64,000 bases of DNA from assembly GCA_037102815.1 (NCBI GenBank), contig BTPP01000003.1, forward strand, positions 1,612,001 to 1,676,000. The letters are read 5' to 3'. Of this stretch, positions 37,556 to 50,020 are shown piece by piece. Source of the stretch: Neurospora intermedia (lineage: Eukaryota; Ascomycota; Sordariomycetes; Sordariales; Sordariaceae). Within the stretch, counting starts at the first letter, position 1. Every line of letters begins with the position of its first letter. Below the pieces are notes generated by a model. It did no database searches. It was given only the letters and a program-made list of their open reading frames with translations, and had not been told where the DNA came from. Position numbers and translations under genes: made by a program.

Positions 37556-38700
37556 ATGGCCCCCATTACCTCCAGCCCAATTAAAAAAGCAAAATTTAAG
37601 CACTCTACTCCCCGGAGGAGGAATTGGATATATGCCAGCTACTCTGTAGGAACCTCCGCTAAGGATGTGGCCGAGTATGAGGAAGTGTTTGTCTCTTACG
37701 TCCGAGGTGTAGTTCGCCGCTTCACCGCTTAAGATTATGGTATCTCTAAACCTGGTTGTAGACGACCACCACTCCTAAATAAGTACGATAAAAGACGGAT
37801 TCTAATTGTTATTACCAAAGAGCCCTTTATTCAAATCGAGAGTTTGCGAAAAAGAGTATGCCTTTACGTAAAGAGGGGCTGCCTTACGAATAACTTCAAG
37901 AAGTGGAAGATCGGTCACTATTTTACAACTATAAGGTTATATCTTTCTAATGAGTATACTACATTAAGATATACTTGGTCTTTAGAGTATGAGGATCGTC
38001 CCTTATCCTTTTAGAGGACGGTTCTTTTTACGGATAAATCTATAATTGAAAAAGGAGGTAGAGGACGGCGAAAATAGGTTTTTCGCTCCAAGGGTAAATG
38101 CAATTCTTTATTTTCATCTTTAAATATCTCGCCTAAAAATTAACTATTTCTCTCCGTTTAAGGCTCATTAACTATAGATCCTTCCTTCGTTCAGCCGAGG
38201 TATAAGTTATTTCGCCAATCTCAAATATTTTGGGGTGTAATTCGTTATGGAGTGAAGAGTGATTTCGCTATCTATTACGGAGACCCTAATGCTAAAAAAG
38301 GAGGTGTAATTGCCCGAGTTTATAAGTAAATTTTGGAGGAAGAGCTTCCAGGGCTAATGGAACCTTATATTACCTTTATGCAAGACAATACCCCTATTTA
38401 TACTTCGAAGTTGTTGAGGGAGTAGCTGGCGGAGATGGGGTTTAAGGTTCTATTATGGCTACTTTACTTACCCGATCTTAATCCGATTGAGAATTTATAG
38501 TCTTTATTAAAAGAAAGGATTATTGAAAGATGCTTAGAACTTTTGACGATGCTAAAGAACGAGAAGTTATTGGATTTACTATAGGAGGTGGCTACTATGG
38601 TTTGGTTGGACTTTGAAATCGATGTTGTAAATCGCCTCATTGACAGTATGCCTGCCAGAGTCCGGGCGGTGAGGGAGGCCAAGGGATGGTATACCAAATA
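37556..38700 (+). pseudogene. Tc1-like transposase remnant
   Basis: The first 60 codons are open (MAPITSSPIKKAKFKHST onward). The rest is interrupted. Diagnostic pieces in the last third are FMQDNTPIYTSKLL (second catalytic Asp) and LPDLNPIENL (third catalytic acidic residue, DDE superfamily Tc1 type). Stops sit where Trp is expected, for example TAG after LLRE and after NPIENL. This is the G-to-A form of RIP damage. No functional transposase can be made. Confidence 0.85.
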
Positions 38701-38842
38701 TTAAAAATAGATCAGAAGATTCTCCGCTTTCCAAAGTACCCCTCTAACGAGTTTTGGCCATTTTTACTAAGAAATGTGGTTGCCAGAGACTTTAGAAGCC
38801 AGGTGGTCATTCCCAGGGTTGGGGAAAAAATGGCCAAAATTT

Positions 38843-38874
38843 CGGGGTTGTGCGTTTTTAAATGGTACCCACTG
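38843..38874 (-). repeat. Right terminal inverted repeat of the Tc1-like element (32 bp)
   Basis: Reverse complement identical to the left repeat; followed by TA at 38875-38876. Confidence 0.93.
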
Positions 38875-40186
38875 TATGTCTAGAACTTCCAGGGACACCT
38901 TACCGAAATAGATATCCAGCTACTTATGTAGCCGGGACCGGTAGGTATTATATTAGGCTCGGCTCGGTACGGCAACGGTACGGGGCAGCCCGCCCGACTC
39001 GGCACCATATGCATCCATACCCGCAGGGGTTAGTAAAATGGGGTGCTTGTAACCATGGCAGGAATATATTATTCATCTACTATGGTACTACAAACTCTCG
39101 TTCGAGGGTACTTACGGTTTGGGTTCGGATAAAGGCAGACAACTTAACCACCCTCGCCACAGACGCCTGCCCATGGCGTTTCATCTATAGCATTTTATAC
39201 AGGTAGAGTTTGGTACTGTACGTAGTGAGTGATGTTTCCAAGACGTAAAAATGGACAGCTTAGGGTAACTGCAAGTCTACTTAGGCGGCAGATGTTCTTA
39301 AGGTGCGCATGCCGTACTGGGAGGAGGGGGGGTCTTTCGATCTGTACTTAGATACCTCCTAAACCCCCAGTGTTAGACTGGTTACAACCTTACTGCCAAT
39401 TTACCGTCAGTTGACTGTCCCGCTCCGCCAAACGTCCAGATTTCGAAACGTCCAAAAATATTCAGACTGTCCATAGAGTAAGTATAATTCGCTAGTCCAA
39501 AGGTTACTATATGTCCTGAAGGTGAATTGTCAATACGTTCTCAAATATCTTAAAAATGCTGGGTACTCTACGTACAGGTCGCAGAATACCGTATCATCCA
39601 AAGATAGCTCGCAAAGAGTTCGTAAGACCCCCCCTTCTCGCAGTACGGAGGTGCGCATGGGAGAAGGTGCAGTGGGCGAGAGTGGCTTGGTGAGTGTGTG
39701 TGTGGCTTTAACGCATCGATCAACTTAAGCTTTTCGTTCGTTAGTCAAGTTGTGTTTTGTGCTCTTCTGTACTGTAGAATACATAGAATACAGGCAAGTT
39801 GCACCCACCATTAGACACCTTCGGTTTTCCTGAATCGCGACGGACGGTTTCAGCGATTTAAGTTCGTTCGCTTTCATTTCAGTTTCATCGTTCCATTCCA
39901 TTCCACACCATACCAAGCTCGAGCCAGGCATTCAGGCATTTGGCACGCTCTTTTCAGTTTTCACTGGCATGCACATTGATTGATTGATTGCATCCGGGGA
40001 TCGTTCGGGATGTTCTACCCTATCTATGGTACATTTGCAATATTCCCGGAGGTTCGTCCGGTTCGGTAGTCGGTCGGTCGGTAAACCCCACAAACGGCAA
40101 GACCCGATGACGATCATTCACGATCTGATAAATCAGTTTCAATAGTTACCCGGAACTATTGAAAAACGCGAAATGTGGGAGGAAAA

Positions 40187-40321
40187 AAAAAAACGTGGGA
40201 ATAACAAAAAAAAAAATGAAAAAAAGAACAAATCTGGAAAGCGGATCGATAGACCAGAAAAGGAAGAAAAAAAAATTCTCGGAAAAAAAAAAAAAAAGAA
40301 AAAAAGAAAAAAAAAAAAAGC
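40187..40321 (+). repeat. A-rich low-complexity tract
   Basis: Long interrupted poly-A stretches (up to 13 A in a row) with scattered g, giving Lys-rich translation. Simple sequence, not a gene. Confidence 0.85.
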
Positions 40322-41224
40322 TTAAATCAACCGTTCATCCCATCCCATCCCATCCCATCCCTTCCGATCTCCTCCTCGGTACGTCCCGTTGTTTTAGTGT
40401 CGTCAAGATTAGGTTAAGTTAGGTTTCACGTGGTCGTCGTTCGTCCTTCGTTCTTTTTTCGGGACGAACACGAACGAACGCGAACGAACGACACACACAC
40501 ATCGCATCGCATTGATGGATGTCGTCAAAAGAGGATCCCGCCGCCGCACTTTCCATTTCCCCGCTCCCACCCTACACTACTAACTTCCCACCACCCAGGC
40601 ACCCTCCCTCCCCCCTATCGATGTATGCCGATCCCGTCCCGTTACGAACCCGTTCGGGTCCGGAGCCGCAAAATTCCATTCCTCTTTACACTACATAAAA
40701 CTCGCACAGCCCCTGCTCGCCTGCCTGCCTGCCTGAATCCTCCCAAAAAAATAGAAAGAGCTGAAAAAACTTGGAAGAAGCTGGTTGGAAGAAAATGATC
40801 AGCAAGTTTTCCATGGGTTTCAGATGGATCCCCCCTCTCCCTCGGCCCCACTATCTATTCAACCTAACCTTACCCCTCGACGAGCTGACTGAAGAGCTGA
40901 CGTTACCCAAGCACAGCCAAAAACCTATGGAAGCCTGTTCATGAAGAATAGAATCAGAAGCTAGGTCACAGGTATATGGTGTAGTGTGTTTGGGAAGCTG
41001 AAGAGGTCAAGCAAGCTCCTAAGGTCAAGTATGTATGGTTTTCACCACTTCCTTTGTCGCCCATGTTTTGATATTCGAACTGATTACTTCTCCCAGAGGT
41101 TTCCTCAAGTCGATCATCGAACAGGATGATACCTAAACCGGATGCTTCGAACGCGTTCAGACCACTTATCCAGCAGCAAATTGTAATCGACCACCGGCCC
41201 CGTAAGGTAACTAACTACTTTACA

Positions 41225-41225
<1 letters not shown>

Positions 41226-41264
<39 letters not shown>
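41226..41264 (+). repeat. Poly-C homopolymer of 39 bases
   Basis: An uninterrupted run of C, followed by gcgcg. The complementary G strand could form a quadruplex. The true length may differ because such runs are error-prone in sequencing. Confidence 0.9.
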
Positions 41265-41265
<1 letters not shown>

Positions 41266-42462
41266 CGCGAACCTCCGAACCTAATTTGAACCTCAGTTGA
41301 CCTTACCATGGCGCGTCACATAATTGTCAAACCGCCGAGCTCGATGGTATGAAATCTGATCTTTTTTTCCTTTCTTCTTTCATGCTCGAAATATCTTTCA
41401 TATTCGCCTGTTCATCTCTTGATTCCGCTCCCTCATGGCCAGTGACAAAAGGGCAGCCGAAAGAGATGAATAATACAACGCGAGAAGCAGAACGGACCAA
41501 GGTGTCCTGCCAGAAAGAACAGACACTATCCCTCTCTCCTTCCACTTCCGTATTTCAAGGCCCATTATTTCAAGGCCCATCATGGGCTAATCACGGCATT
41601 AAATTCCACACCGGGCAGACACACACACACACATACACAAAAAAAGATAAAAAAAAAAAAAAAAAACCCCTCCCACAGGCTCCTTTGCCTCCCTTTACTC
41701 CCCTCCCAAGTTCCTTTGCGTACGGGTATCCGTGGCCAAAACCCAGTTCTCCATATGTCTCCAACCCAGAGGAGTGTGGACAGGCGCCCACAGAAAGTAG
41801 CCCCGTCGTTTATATATGTGTCTTTTGATGTAGCCCGTCGTATCAATGCATCCAAAATGCTTCTTTATCACTAGGACTTGTCACAAGAAAACCTCGCATC
41901 TCGCCATCCCTTCTCTCACGTCCCTCTCAAACTGTTTCGCTAATCCTGGACCTTGCCCTATCCTAGCGGGATGTATTGCGGTTGATGTTGTCTGAAGACT
42001 CGTGAGCCCCGTGTATTCGCGTTTGCGGGTACGCTCCCTTATCTGTTCAACTTAATGACGTGAGAGGGGGTTCGTCGCAGAATGGCATCTCTCGGTCCCG
42101 GGGAAAAAATTGGCCCATGCAGAGAGAGGGACAAAGTCGATCCTGCCTTGGAACAAATATCACCTGATCTTCGAGAGCAGCCTCATGAGACGATAATGGC
42201 GGTATGCAACTTATATCCGCCTCAGTAGTAGTGAGGGCAAGATAAGATGCTGCAAAGAGGAAGTGTTGGCATATTGCGTCCGAAAGAGGACCACAACAGG
42301 AATGAGATGACGGCATCTCAAAACATACGTCAACCCACGTGGGGAGGGAAACCAGCAGCTCACCAGAGGAGTCTGCCATCCCAATCGTGTGATCAAAACA
42401 GCCTGAAAGAAAAACGCCCAGCAAGCTGCGTCTCAGTCCGGCCGGCTATTTCTTTTGCTTCT

Positions 42463-44486
42463 TCACTTTTCATGACTAAAGTCTTGAGGCGTGACGTTTT
42501 GAGCAAACTGGAATTGTTGTTGTTTTGCCCTCAACTGGCCAGCCGGCGAGCACCGTGACGAAGATTCGGGTTGGTACGACTCCGGGAAGGTATACTCGGT
42601 ATTTCTAGCCAGATGAGTTCCGCCGTTGGTTCCGTATACGTTATTATAGGTCGGTCCGATGGCGGCGGCAAATGAAGGGGTCACAGGCTGACTGGTAACA
42701 TAACCAGACAACTGCTGCTGCGGCGCCATGGAGTAATCCAGCTCAGAGCCCCCATTGCTGCATAGACCAGGGGTGGGTAGAGGCTCGTCCGAAGACACGT
42801 AACCCCAAGCGTTGTCAGCCGGGGCAGAGTACGCGAATGGATCACGGAAGTGAACACCTAGCCCCGGAGTCCCAGGCGGTGTCTTGATTCCAGCTTCGGA
42901 TTTAAATGGCGGCAGGGACGACATCCCACTTACCGCCCCACAAGAGCCAAAGGTATACGCCTGCTCATCATCTGAACCACCATTGGTCATCGGGGACATG
43001 GCGCTGTTCAGAGACGCCATGATAGGGGGAGATTGGACGTTCTGAATGCCCTGTAGCAGGGCCTCCTTCTTTCGATCGATGGGAAACGGAGAGCGTGGTC
43101 CTCCTGAGTTCAGGGCCAGAGATTTTTGTATGCGACCTGTCAAGCTTCCGGTCGCTGACGACATCCTCCTGATCGTACGTGCGTTGTCCATCCGTCGGGG
43201 CGCAACGTCGATACCTGTCTTTGGTCCGTTTCCAACGCAATCGGTGCGGAGCGACAGAGGCCCCAGTGGCGCTGGACGCCGCAGGTTTCTGCGGCTGGCA
43301 ATGTCGGAAGGCGGAGGCGGTGACCTGAGGCGCAGGTCCGCTATCACTGGAGACGAACTAGTGCCCGATGAAGGAGACATGTTTTCCGAGTTGATCGCAC
43401 CCTCGATCGACATACGGACCGTTGGATGTTCAGCAGTGCCATTTCCGGTTCCATCCTGGCCTCCCATTTGCGATGAGAATGGTCCGTCGGAAGGGTGCAT
43501 AAACATGCTCCGCTCAGTATAAGATCCAAACTGATTCGCTTCACCAAGCAGACCATTATGCTGTGGCATGGTGGTGGCTATTGGGAGACCATCCACCGGT
43601 CGTGATGGCTCATTTAGGCCATATGGAAATGGGGCTGGCTGTGAATACTGCATATGGCTCGAAGCTGAGCCGTACGAATTCGAGACGGGTGTTGGTGTAG
43701 CAAGGCTGACAAGCCCGTATCCACGGGGTCCGGACGAGTGTGGCGTGTTGTAGTCAGCAGGAGCAAATCCATCGCTATCCGATCCAGATGGGGAGGCGTT
43801 GCTTTGCGTAGCCGCCGCCGACGACACATTTCCAGCCAAAGCCAGATCTGACTGCTCGAGATTTGGGCGCTGCCTATCAGACTGGTCGTTGTTGACGCCA
43901 TCCTCGCTCCCGATGGAAGCGGTTGATAGGCCCAGGGGCTGATGGCGGTTGCTTAGACCATAAAACTCGGTGATGGTGCCTTGGTCCTGATCGTCGGAGG
44001 GTTTGGATTCGGACTCTGCTCTTTCTCTCGCTTGTTGTGCTTCAAACTCGGCTGTTTTTCTCATCTGCTTTTCCTTCGCTCGTCGATTTTGGAACCAATT
44101 CTAACAAACGGATGTTAGCTCACGACACAACCGGGGCAACATTTCTCGCGAGAACAAACATTGATCCTTGGAACCTCAACACCCATTTGTTCAGCCAGCT
44201 CACGTTTGAGACTGGTGTTTGGCTTCGGGTTCTTGGCAAACTCTCGTTCCAGTAGCTCGACCTCGTCCTTTGCCAACCTAGGCTTGGGCTCTGTTTGCTT
44301 CGAAGGGTGTAAGCTTCCTGGTCCCACCATCATCGCTGCCCTCTGCTGTTGAAGAACCGTCCATTGGTAGCTGTTTGGACTCCAGACTTGATACTGGGGC
44401 CCATGGTGTTGTGTGTGTTGTGGGCCAGCAAAGCCCATGCCCGGGTAGTATTGCTGCTGGTAATACTTCAATAGTTCCGGATCCAT
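42463..44486 (-). CDS. Homeobox transcription factor (654 aa)
   Basis: Exon 1 is 44486-44160 (109 codons) and exon 2 is 44100-42463 (545 codons plus stop). The 59-bp phase-0 intron (GTTTGT...TTGTTAG) lies inside helix 3 of the homeodomain. The domain (~residues 64-124) reads KPRLAKDEVELLEREFAKNP, then KPNTSLKRELAEQMGVEVPR, then INNWFQNRRAKEKQMRK. The invariant W111, F112, N114 and R116 of the recognition helix are present. The N-terminus (MDPELLKYYQQQYYPGMG) is Gln/Tyr-rich. The long C-terminal part is Ser/Pro/Gly/Gln-rich and probably a regulatory region. The arrangement resembles the fungal conidiation regulators of the HTF1/MoHOX2 type, which have the same 'NxKPN.S.K..LAEQM.V...RINNWFQNRRA' pattern. 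Orthology is inferred from memory only. It should be nuclear. Confidence 0.9.
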
Positions 44487-47415
44487 TGTCCCTAGTTCGT
44501 CGACACCGCGGAGATGGGCGAGAGGCAGCAGGTTAGTGATTCTGCCGACTAGATATGGCAGTATGAGCGATCAAGTCAGAGACTCGAGTTCCAGAACTAC
44601 AGCATAAGAGCGATCCTGTTGTCAGTCAAGGAAACCCAGGAAACCAGTTGGTGTCTATACAAGTGTTCTCTTAGACGACTCTCTGTCTCGGGCTGGGATG
44701 ATGATAAAGGGCTGATGGGTTTGCAGGAAGGAGTGACTGAGGGTCAGATGAACGAGAAGGCGGCAGACTCTCGGTTGTTATGAAAGAACGTGTGGGTCAA
44801 GCAGAATACCAGGGCTAAGAAGGAGCAAGGGGGTGAACTGTTCGGGGGGAGGGGGCTTAACCAGTTTAAGAGTGAGCAAGCCGCCAGGAGGGGCGAGCTG
44901 ACAGGGGCTACAGGGTTCGATGAGATTGGGAAGATACGGGCGGGAGCGGGAGAGCGAGACACGGGCGAAGTGACGATGTGTCGGCTCACCTTGGTCTCGC
45001 GGATCCCTAGTAAGACTGAAGGCGGCAAGGACAGGCAACCTGAATCCAGAAAGACAAATCACAACAGGGACTTACAGGACGAGAAGAAGTGAGGGAGCGA
45101 GTCTTGTCTGGCCTAGAAGCAACCTAAAGTGGTGATATCGGCGGTTGAAGAAGAAGGAGATGGTTTGATGACAAGACGTGCTGTGATTTGCGCCGTGTGA
45201 GGTGTTGCCAGCTCAACGGGGATGAGAGCAGGAAGAAGAGGATCCAGACAGCAACACAAGCAAGGTGTACGCCACGGAGTCTTGTACATTGTGCAGGTCT
45301 AGTCAACATGTACCGCTGGCCTAGTGTCGACGACCAACGCGCAGAGGCAAACACACGTTGAGGCGGCGCTAGGCCGGTACCTGACTACTTCGTACGTGGG
45401 AGCCTCCGGGGGGGTTCTCTAGGGCGGAAAGTGGAATGGGATGGTCGGGAGGGAAAGTGCTCCAAGCAGTGTGGGTGTTCATGGACAGGGAATCACAAGT
45501 GATCCACGTCTGGGCACCGCGGAGAGGGAGCAGGGGGGGGGGGGGGGGGGGGGGGGGGACTGCCCTGGTTGTCGCCCTGATCGTTCTGGTGAGATACTTT
45601 TTTTTTGTTGACTTTTGTACTGTAAAGACGGGATGGCGCTCCAGGCCAAAGTTTCCGTGCGTATACACACCTATAACATCCCAAAACATCTGTGAAGTGT
45701 CTTGTCATCGATACAGGCATTGGTACTGCACACCTTTTGCAATCTCCAAGTCATGGCTGACTAGACTCACAATACGGGACAGCCGGATCGAAGGTCTCTG
45801 GTCTGTAAGAGTAGCACATGGATAGCTTTACCAGTCATCACGACATCTTGGGTTGGTTAGCCGACCCGCTGACCAGCTCCCCGGGGCATTTCGTGCTCTG
45901 ATGGATGAGAACCAGAGGCTGGAAAGACCGGGTACCGGTACATGGCTGGCAAGGACGTAACACAGTGTGTGTAATGAAGAAGGGGGTATGGGGTGTGGGA
46001 ACTGAAGCTACTTTAGTGTAGTTGGTGTGGTTGGGGTTGCGAGGTCGAGAGACCTTCAGTCATCAGGGAACGATTATCGAGATTTAAAAAACGCACGCAC
46101 CTTTTCGCGCCCAGGCAAAAGCCCCCATGTCCTGGACACTTTTTGGCAACTTTTCTTCCACCCACGGCGTTAAGCTCGTTACAAGCCGAGCGAAACCCCC
46201 CGATTTGGGCGCGCTGAATCTTTCTGGTGCATTAAGTTTCTTGATGCAGTTGTGAGGAAAACATTTAGTAGGAGTGAGCGGGATGGGCGCTGCCAAAGGC
46301 GAGAAGGTACATGGATTTTTGTATCCTGGATAAACGTTACCCTTCGCCAGCCAGAGTTATGCCGCGAAAGGGGACAATGGGGGAATGGAAGGGTTAAAGG
46401 GGAGCTGAAAGAGACAAGAGAGCGACGGTGGTCGGATCCTTTGACATGCATCATCACTGCGCCCTGGCAACAGCAATCCCACACCTGCAGAGCCCAGAGA
46501 GTGAAGGACGACGAACATGGCATCAGGGGTCGAGCTGATCATCTGGATGGAGGCTGGCTATAGGCACTCCAGAGTCCAAAGTGCCAAACCGGCCAGTGCA
46601 TCGCATCTCGTCCCTGGCGATTGGAGAGACTGGAGACAGCACCGTCCCGCAACCATCGCACAGCAGGCCCAATATACATAGTACATGGTAGACTACACTA
46701 CTACGGTATGTAGACACCAGTCCCGGCTTTTGCTGAGCAACCCTTGGGGATCGACTCTTGACGCTGGCTTGCGACTGTATCCCTGGCCCTGATGCAGGCT
46801 CAATGCAGCTCAATGAAGAGTCCTGAACCTCAGGGAGATGCATGGGTGCAGGCCCGTGTTCTTTGTCTTGCAAGCAACTGGTTCGCAACACCGTGGACGA
46901 CGACGACCGATGTGTGGGCTGGAGCTGACTGGGCACGCTGGGGACTGGCGAGTCCAAGAGACAGGCCGAACTGCGGAGGGTGTCGAAGTCACCTGGCAGT
47001 GTGTGTCAACAGCCAGCTTGCCAGCTCTGCCATTGGAGGCGCGAGACGGCGCTGCGGACCTGGAGAGAGCTTCGGTTACGCGGTTACGCGGTTACGTACA
47101 ACAGAAGTGGTGAGTACCTTAGATGAGTTGTACATATGTGGTAGTAGTGTAGCTCTTGCGATGTAGCCGAGACAGCCTATCCGCTGGGTGGATACAGCCG
47201 AGTCTTTTAGTCTCGCCGTTGAGCGCGTGTTGGTTTTTTCTTGGGCCCTGATCGGCCAGAAGTTCTCGGGGCGAGTGCACGCGGTTTTGGGTACACTACT
47301 TGGGGAGTGTGGAGCTTGGATGGGGTAGAATCAAAGTATCGTCGTTGTGTGCTCGATGTTGTTGTGCACTTTCTTGTAAACGTCATGGTGGTCTGGAGCC
47401 TCTTGCTCGAATCGT
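44487..47415. other. Upstream region of the homeobox gene
   Basis: 2.9 kb without a supported gene. It includes a run of 26 G (45533-45558). Open frames up to 144 codons have no protein features. Long upstream regions are common for fungal developmental regulators, so promoter and leader sequence are likely here. Confidence 0.55.
45533..45558 (+). repeat. Poly-G homopolymer of 26 bases
   Basis: An uninterrupted run of G about 1 kb upstream of the homeobox start codon, preceded by gagagggagca. A quadruplex-forming sequence on the plus strand. Confidence 0.9.
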
Positions 47416-47423
47416 CTAAACAG
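47416..47423 (+). repeat. Left target-site duplication of the Mutator-like element
   Basis: The octamer CTAAACAG directly precedes the element and is repeated exactly at 50791-50798. Confidence 0.85.
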
Positions 47424-47514
47424 CGGCCCGGATAAAGCGACTGTGCTCGATTCCATATGGCCTGTGTGGGGGCAGTCTGGCCAATGGCAAACTATGTTAG
47501 CGCCCGCCAAATTT
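47424..47514 (+). repeat. Left terminal inverted repeat of the MULE (~91 bp)
   Basis: Contains GATAAAGCGACTGTGCTCGA and CCATATGGCCTGTGTGGGG, both found inverted at the right end. Composition is balanced and changes abruptly to AT-rich just inside it. Confidence 0.85.
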
Positions 47515-47676
47515 GCTAGCGAGCGATATCGTATAATATTTTTATACCTCAGTAGTAACGATTGAAGTAATTGAACACATCGCTATCGCCGTTATTATTT
47601 ACTATTATAGTTAGTAAGTATAGTATTAAAGGGGGGGTTCTCGTCTAGTATAGTAACTAACCGTACGCTATAGAAA

Positions 47677-50020
47677 TGTTTAAAATCGTAGATTTAACCG
47701 CCTCCTCCCCTATACTTGCGCCCGCCCGCGCCCCTAGCCTAACTCTCTCGATCGCTTCGATTAAATAGATTAAGACTAAACCCCGCAACGATAATTATAA
47801 GTTCCTCGATATTAATAAATTCGTTAAAGAAGAAAAGCTATCCCTAATTTTAATTCCCGCTATTATTCTAACTCGTACTCTATTCCGCCGCCGCTACTCC
47901 CTATCGACCTTAAATTCGAACTTAAACTCCTCCTCCTCTTCGTCGTTATCGTCGGACCAAAACTAAATAAATAAGAAGGATATTAAAAAAGATAAGCCCG
48001 CTCTCGTTACCCTTTCTTCTCATCTCTAGAATAATATCGATACCGTTTTTATTAAAATTAATAGCGTTGCTAGAGACTTCGGGTTTAGTATTATTAAGAG
48101 GCGCTTAAGTAATTACTATAATAGTAAGCCAATATAATACAATTTAGAATATATTAAAAGTAAGAGTTACTCCGGTTAGAAGTACGAAGACGACGCGCCT
48201 ATTTAATAACCTATAGCCGCTAATATAAAAAAGAATTGTAAGTAGAAGGCAAAGCTAATATTCTATACTAAAACGAGGGTATAGCAATTCGGCCTTATAA
48301 AGTCTAACTATTATTACAACCTCAATCTAAACGGCGTATATTATTACACTGCTAACCGTCGTCTCTAACGTATTGGAAAGGTAGAAGCTAGTATTTTAAA
48401 AATAGTTAAATAACTAAAAACCTTATTAACTAATATCGCCTTAACTATCCGGAAGGAGTTTAATATTATTATTATAAGGCGCAACGTTTTAAATATATTA
48501 GTAGTTAGTAAATAGAGACTAGCTAGTGCCCTTATACCTACCTAATAATTTTTAGATAATCTTAATAAAATTAAGGATATTTTTAAAGACGTTTACCGTT
48601 ATAATAGCGAAGAAAATAGTTTAATAGAGAGGATATTTTAGAATTATCCTTAGTATATTAAATAATTAAAAAAGAATCCCGAAGTTATAAGTTTAAATTA
48701 TATATATAAAGTTAATAAGTTCAATATACCTCTCCTTTAAATATATAGTATAATAGCTATATATACGACTTTCAATATTGGTTATTATTTACTTAGCGGG
48801 GAGAAGGAAGTATACTTTATATAAATATTCTAGCAAATCGAGGCTATACTTTTTAAGTATAAGATCCCCCACCCTTTAATTATTATTATAGACTACAATA
48901 AAGCGTATAAGAGAGCTTGCCGGGCAATTTTCCCTATTACCCAATACTAAATCTATTTCTAATATATAATAAAGAACGTTACTTTTAATATTAAAAAGAA
49001 GTAGAAGGGTAATTTAGAGGGTATTATACTAGGTAACCGTAGTAGTAACGGGAGTTATTTACGTAAAGACTATTTATATATAAATATTAACCCCGCTAAC
49101 GAAGATATTAACGCCCGCTATATTACCGCTATAATATTAAATAGGGATAATCGCGAATATTATTTAAAATTAGGCGTTAAGAACCCTTATAACCAGCCTA
49201 TTGATAATAGTAGTAAAACTCCTAAAGACTTAGACCGTAAATAGCTCGCTAATATAAATAGTATTCTAAGGGTATAGAAGTTAATTATCTACTCTAATAT
49301 AGAGGAGGGATTCTATTAGTAATAGAAGGTACTACTAAGGGAATTCCCTAAATAAAAAGGTACGTTAATTATATCTTTCTATTATTATTTATATAATTAC
49401 TAATCCCTCTTTTTATAATTATAACTAATTACCTCCTTTTTATTTACTTTCTATTATAGTACGAATTTATTTACTTCGCTATACGGTTATATTGCAATTT
49501 TAGTATACGTATAACCTCCTATATAGAGGGTGCCTACAGCGTATTAAAAGTATTATTTAAGAATCGTTGTATTAATTTAAGTTAACTATTGGGCGCTATT
49601 AACGAAACTCTCAACTGGCTTAAGACCAACTTCGCTAGTAAATATATATATTAGATTTTAAAGAGTATAATTAAATATAATTATACTACGCTAGCGAGGG
49701 TAAAGTTCGTTACGAGTTTTACGTACTTCGAATTACTCTAACGGCAAACTACCCTCGCTAATAATACTATTATTAAATAGTGTAATTTAATAAAAGTATA
49801 AAGGTAGTACTCTACTAACTTTAACCGGTAATATAAATTACCGTACTAGTATAATTTATTCGATATTATAAAGACGGACAGTACTATACCTTAGAATATA
49901 ATCGATAAATATTAATAGTTAAAACTAAAGAAGGTAAGTAATCCTCTATTAATTTATTTATTTACTATACTAACTAGACTTTTATAGCCTTTATCCGTAA
50001 ATTGGCTAATACTATGTAGG
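47677..50020 (+). pseudogene. MULE-type transposase remnant
   Basis: Starts plausibly at an ATG at 47677 (MFKIVDLTASSPILAPAR) and is then interrupted by many TAG/TAA. Recognisable are an N-terminal FAR1/WRKY-GCM1-like segment (SVARDFGFSIIKRRLSNYY), then the catalytic core near 48740-48990. The core includes AIYTTFNIGYYLLSGEKE, then PHPLIIIIDYNKAYKRA (acidic residue) and a 'W-H-IIKNV' type segment now with stops. Later, EGAYSVLKVLF (about 49520-49560) matches the 'EGAHSVLK' region of fungal MULEs. Damage is of RIP type, so the element is inactive. Confidence 0.75.

Larger units (their letters stand above)
37474..38874 (+). mobile_element. Tc1/mariner (impala-like) element, 1401 bp, RIP-mutated
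   Basis: The element is bounded by perfect 32-bp terminal inverted repeats beginning CAGTGGGTACC and is flanked on both sides by TA (37472-37473 and 38875-38876), the Tc1/mariner target duplication. The size, the CAGT ends and the DDE transposase remnant inside agree with the impala/Tc1 group of fungi. The interior is AT-rich with in-frame stops. The direct flanks read cata/tatg, so the insertion site was a palindromic TA. Confidence 0.92.
38875..42462. other. 3.6-kb gene-poor region with homopolymers
   Basis: Contains an A-rich tract (40187-40321), a run of 39 C (41226-41264) and a poly-A patch (about 41637-41666). A (CGAA)-type repeat lies near 40445-40490. Open frames of up to 159 codons are driven by these repeats and show no domain features. 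It probably includes the 3' UTR of the homeobox gene near 42000-42462. Confidence 0.55.
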
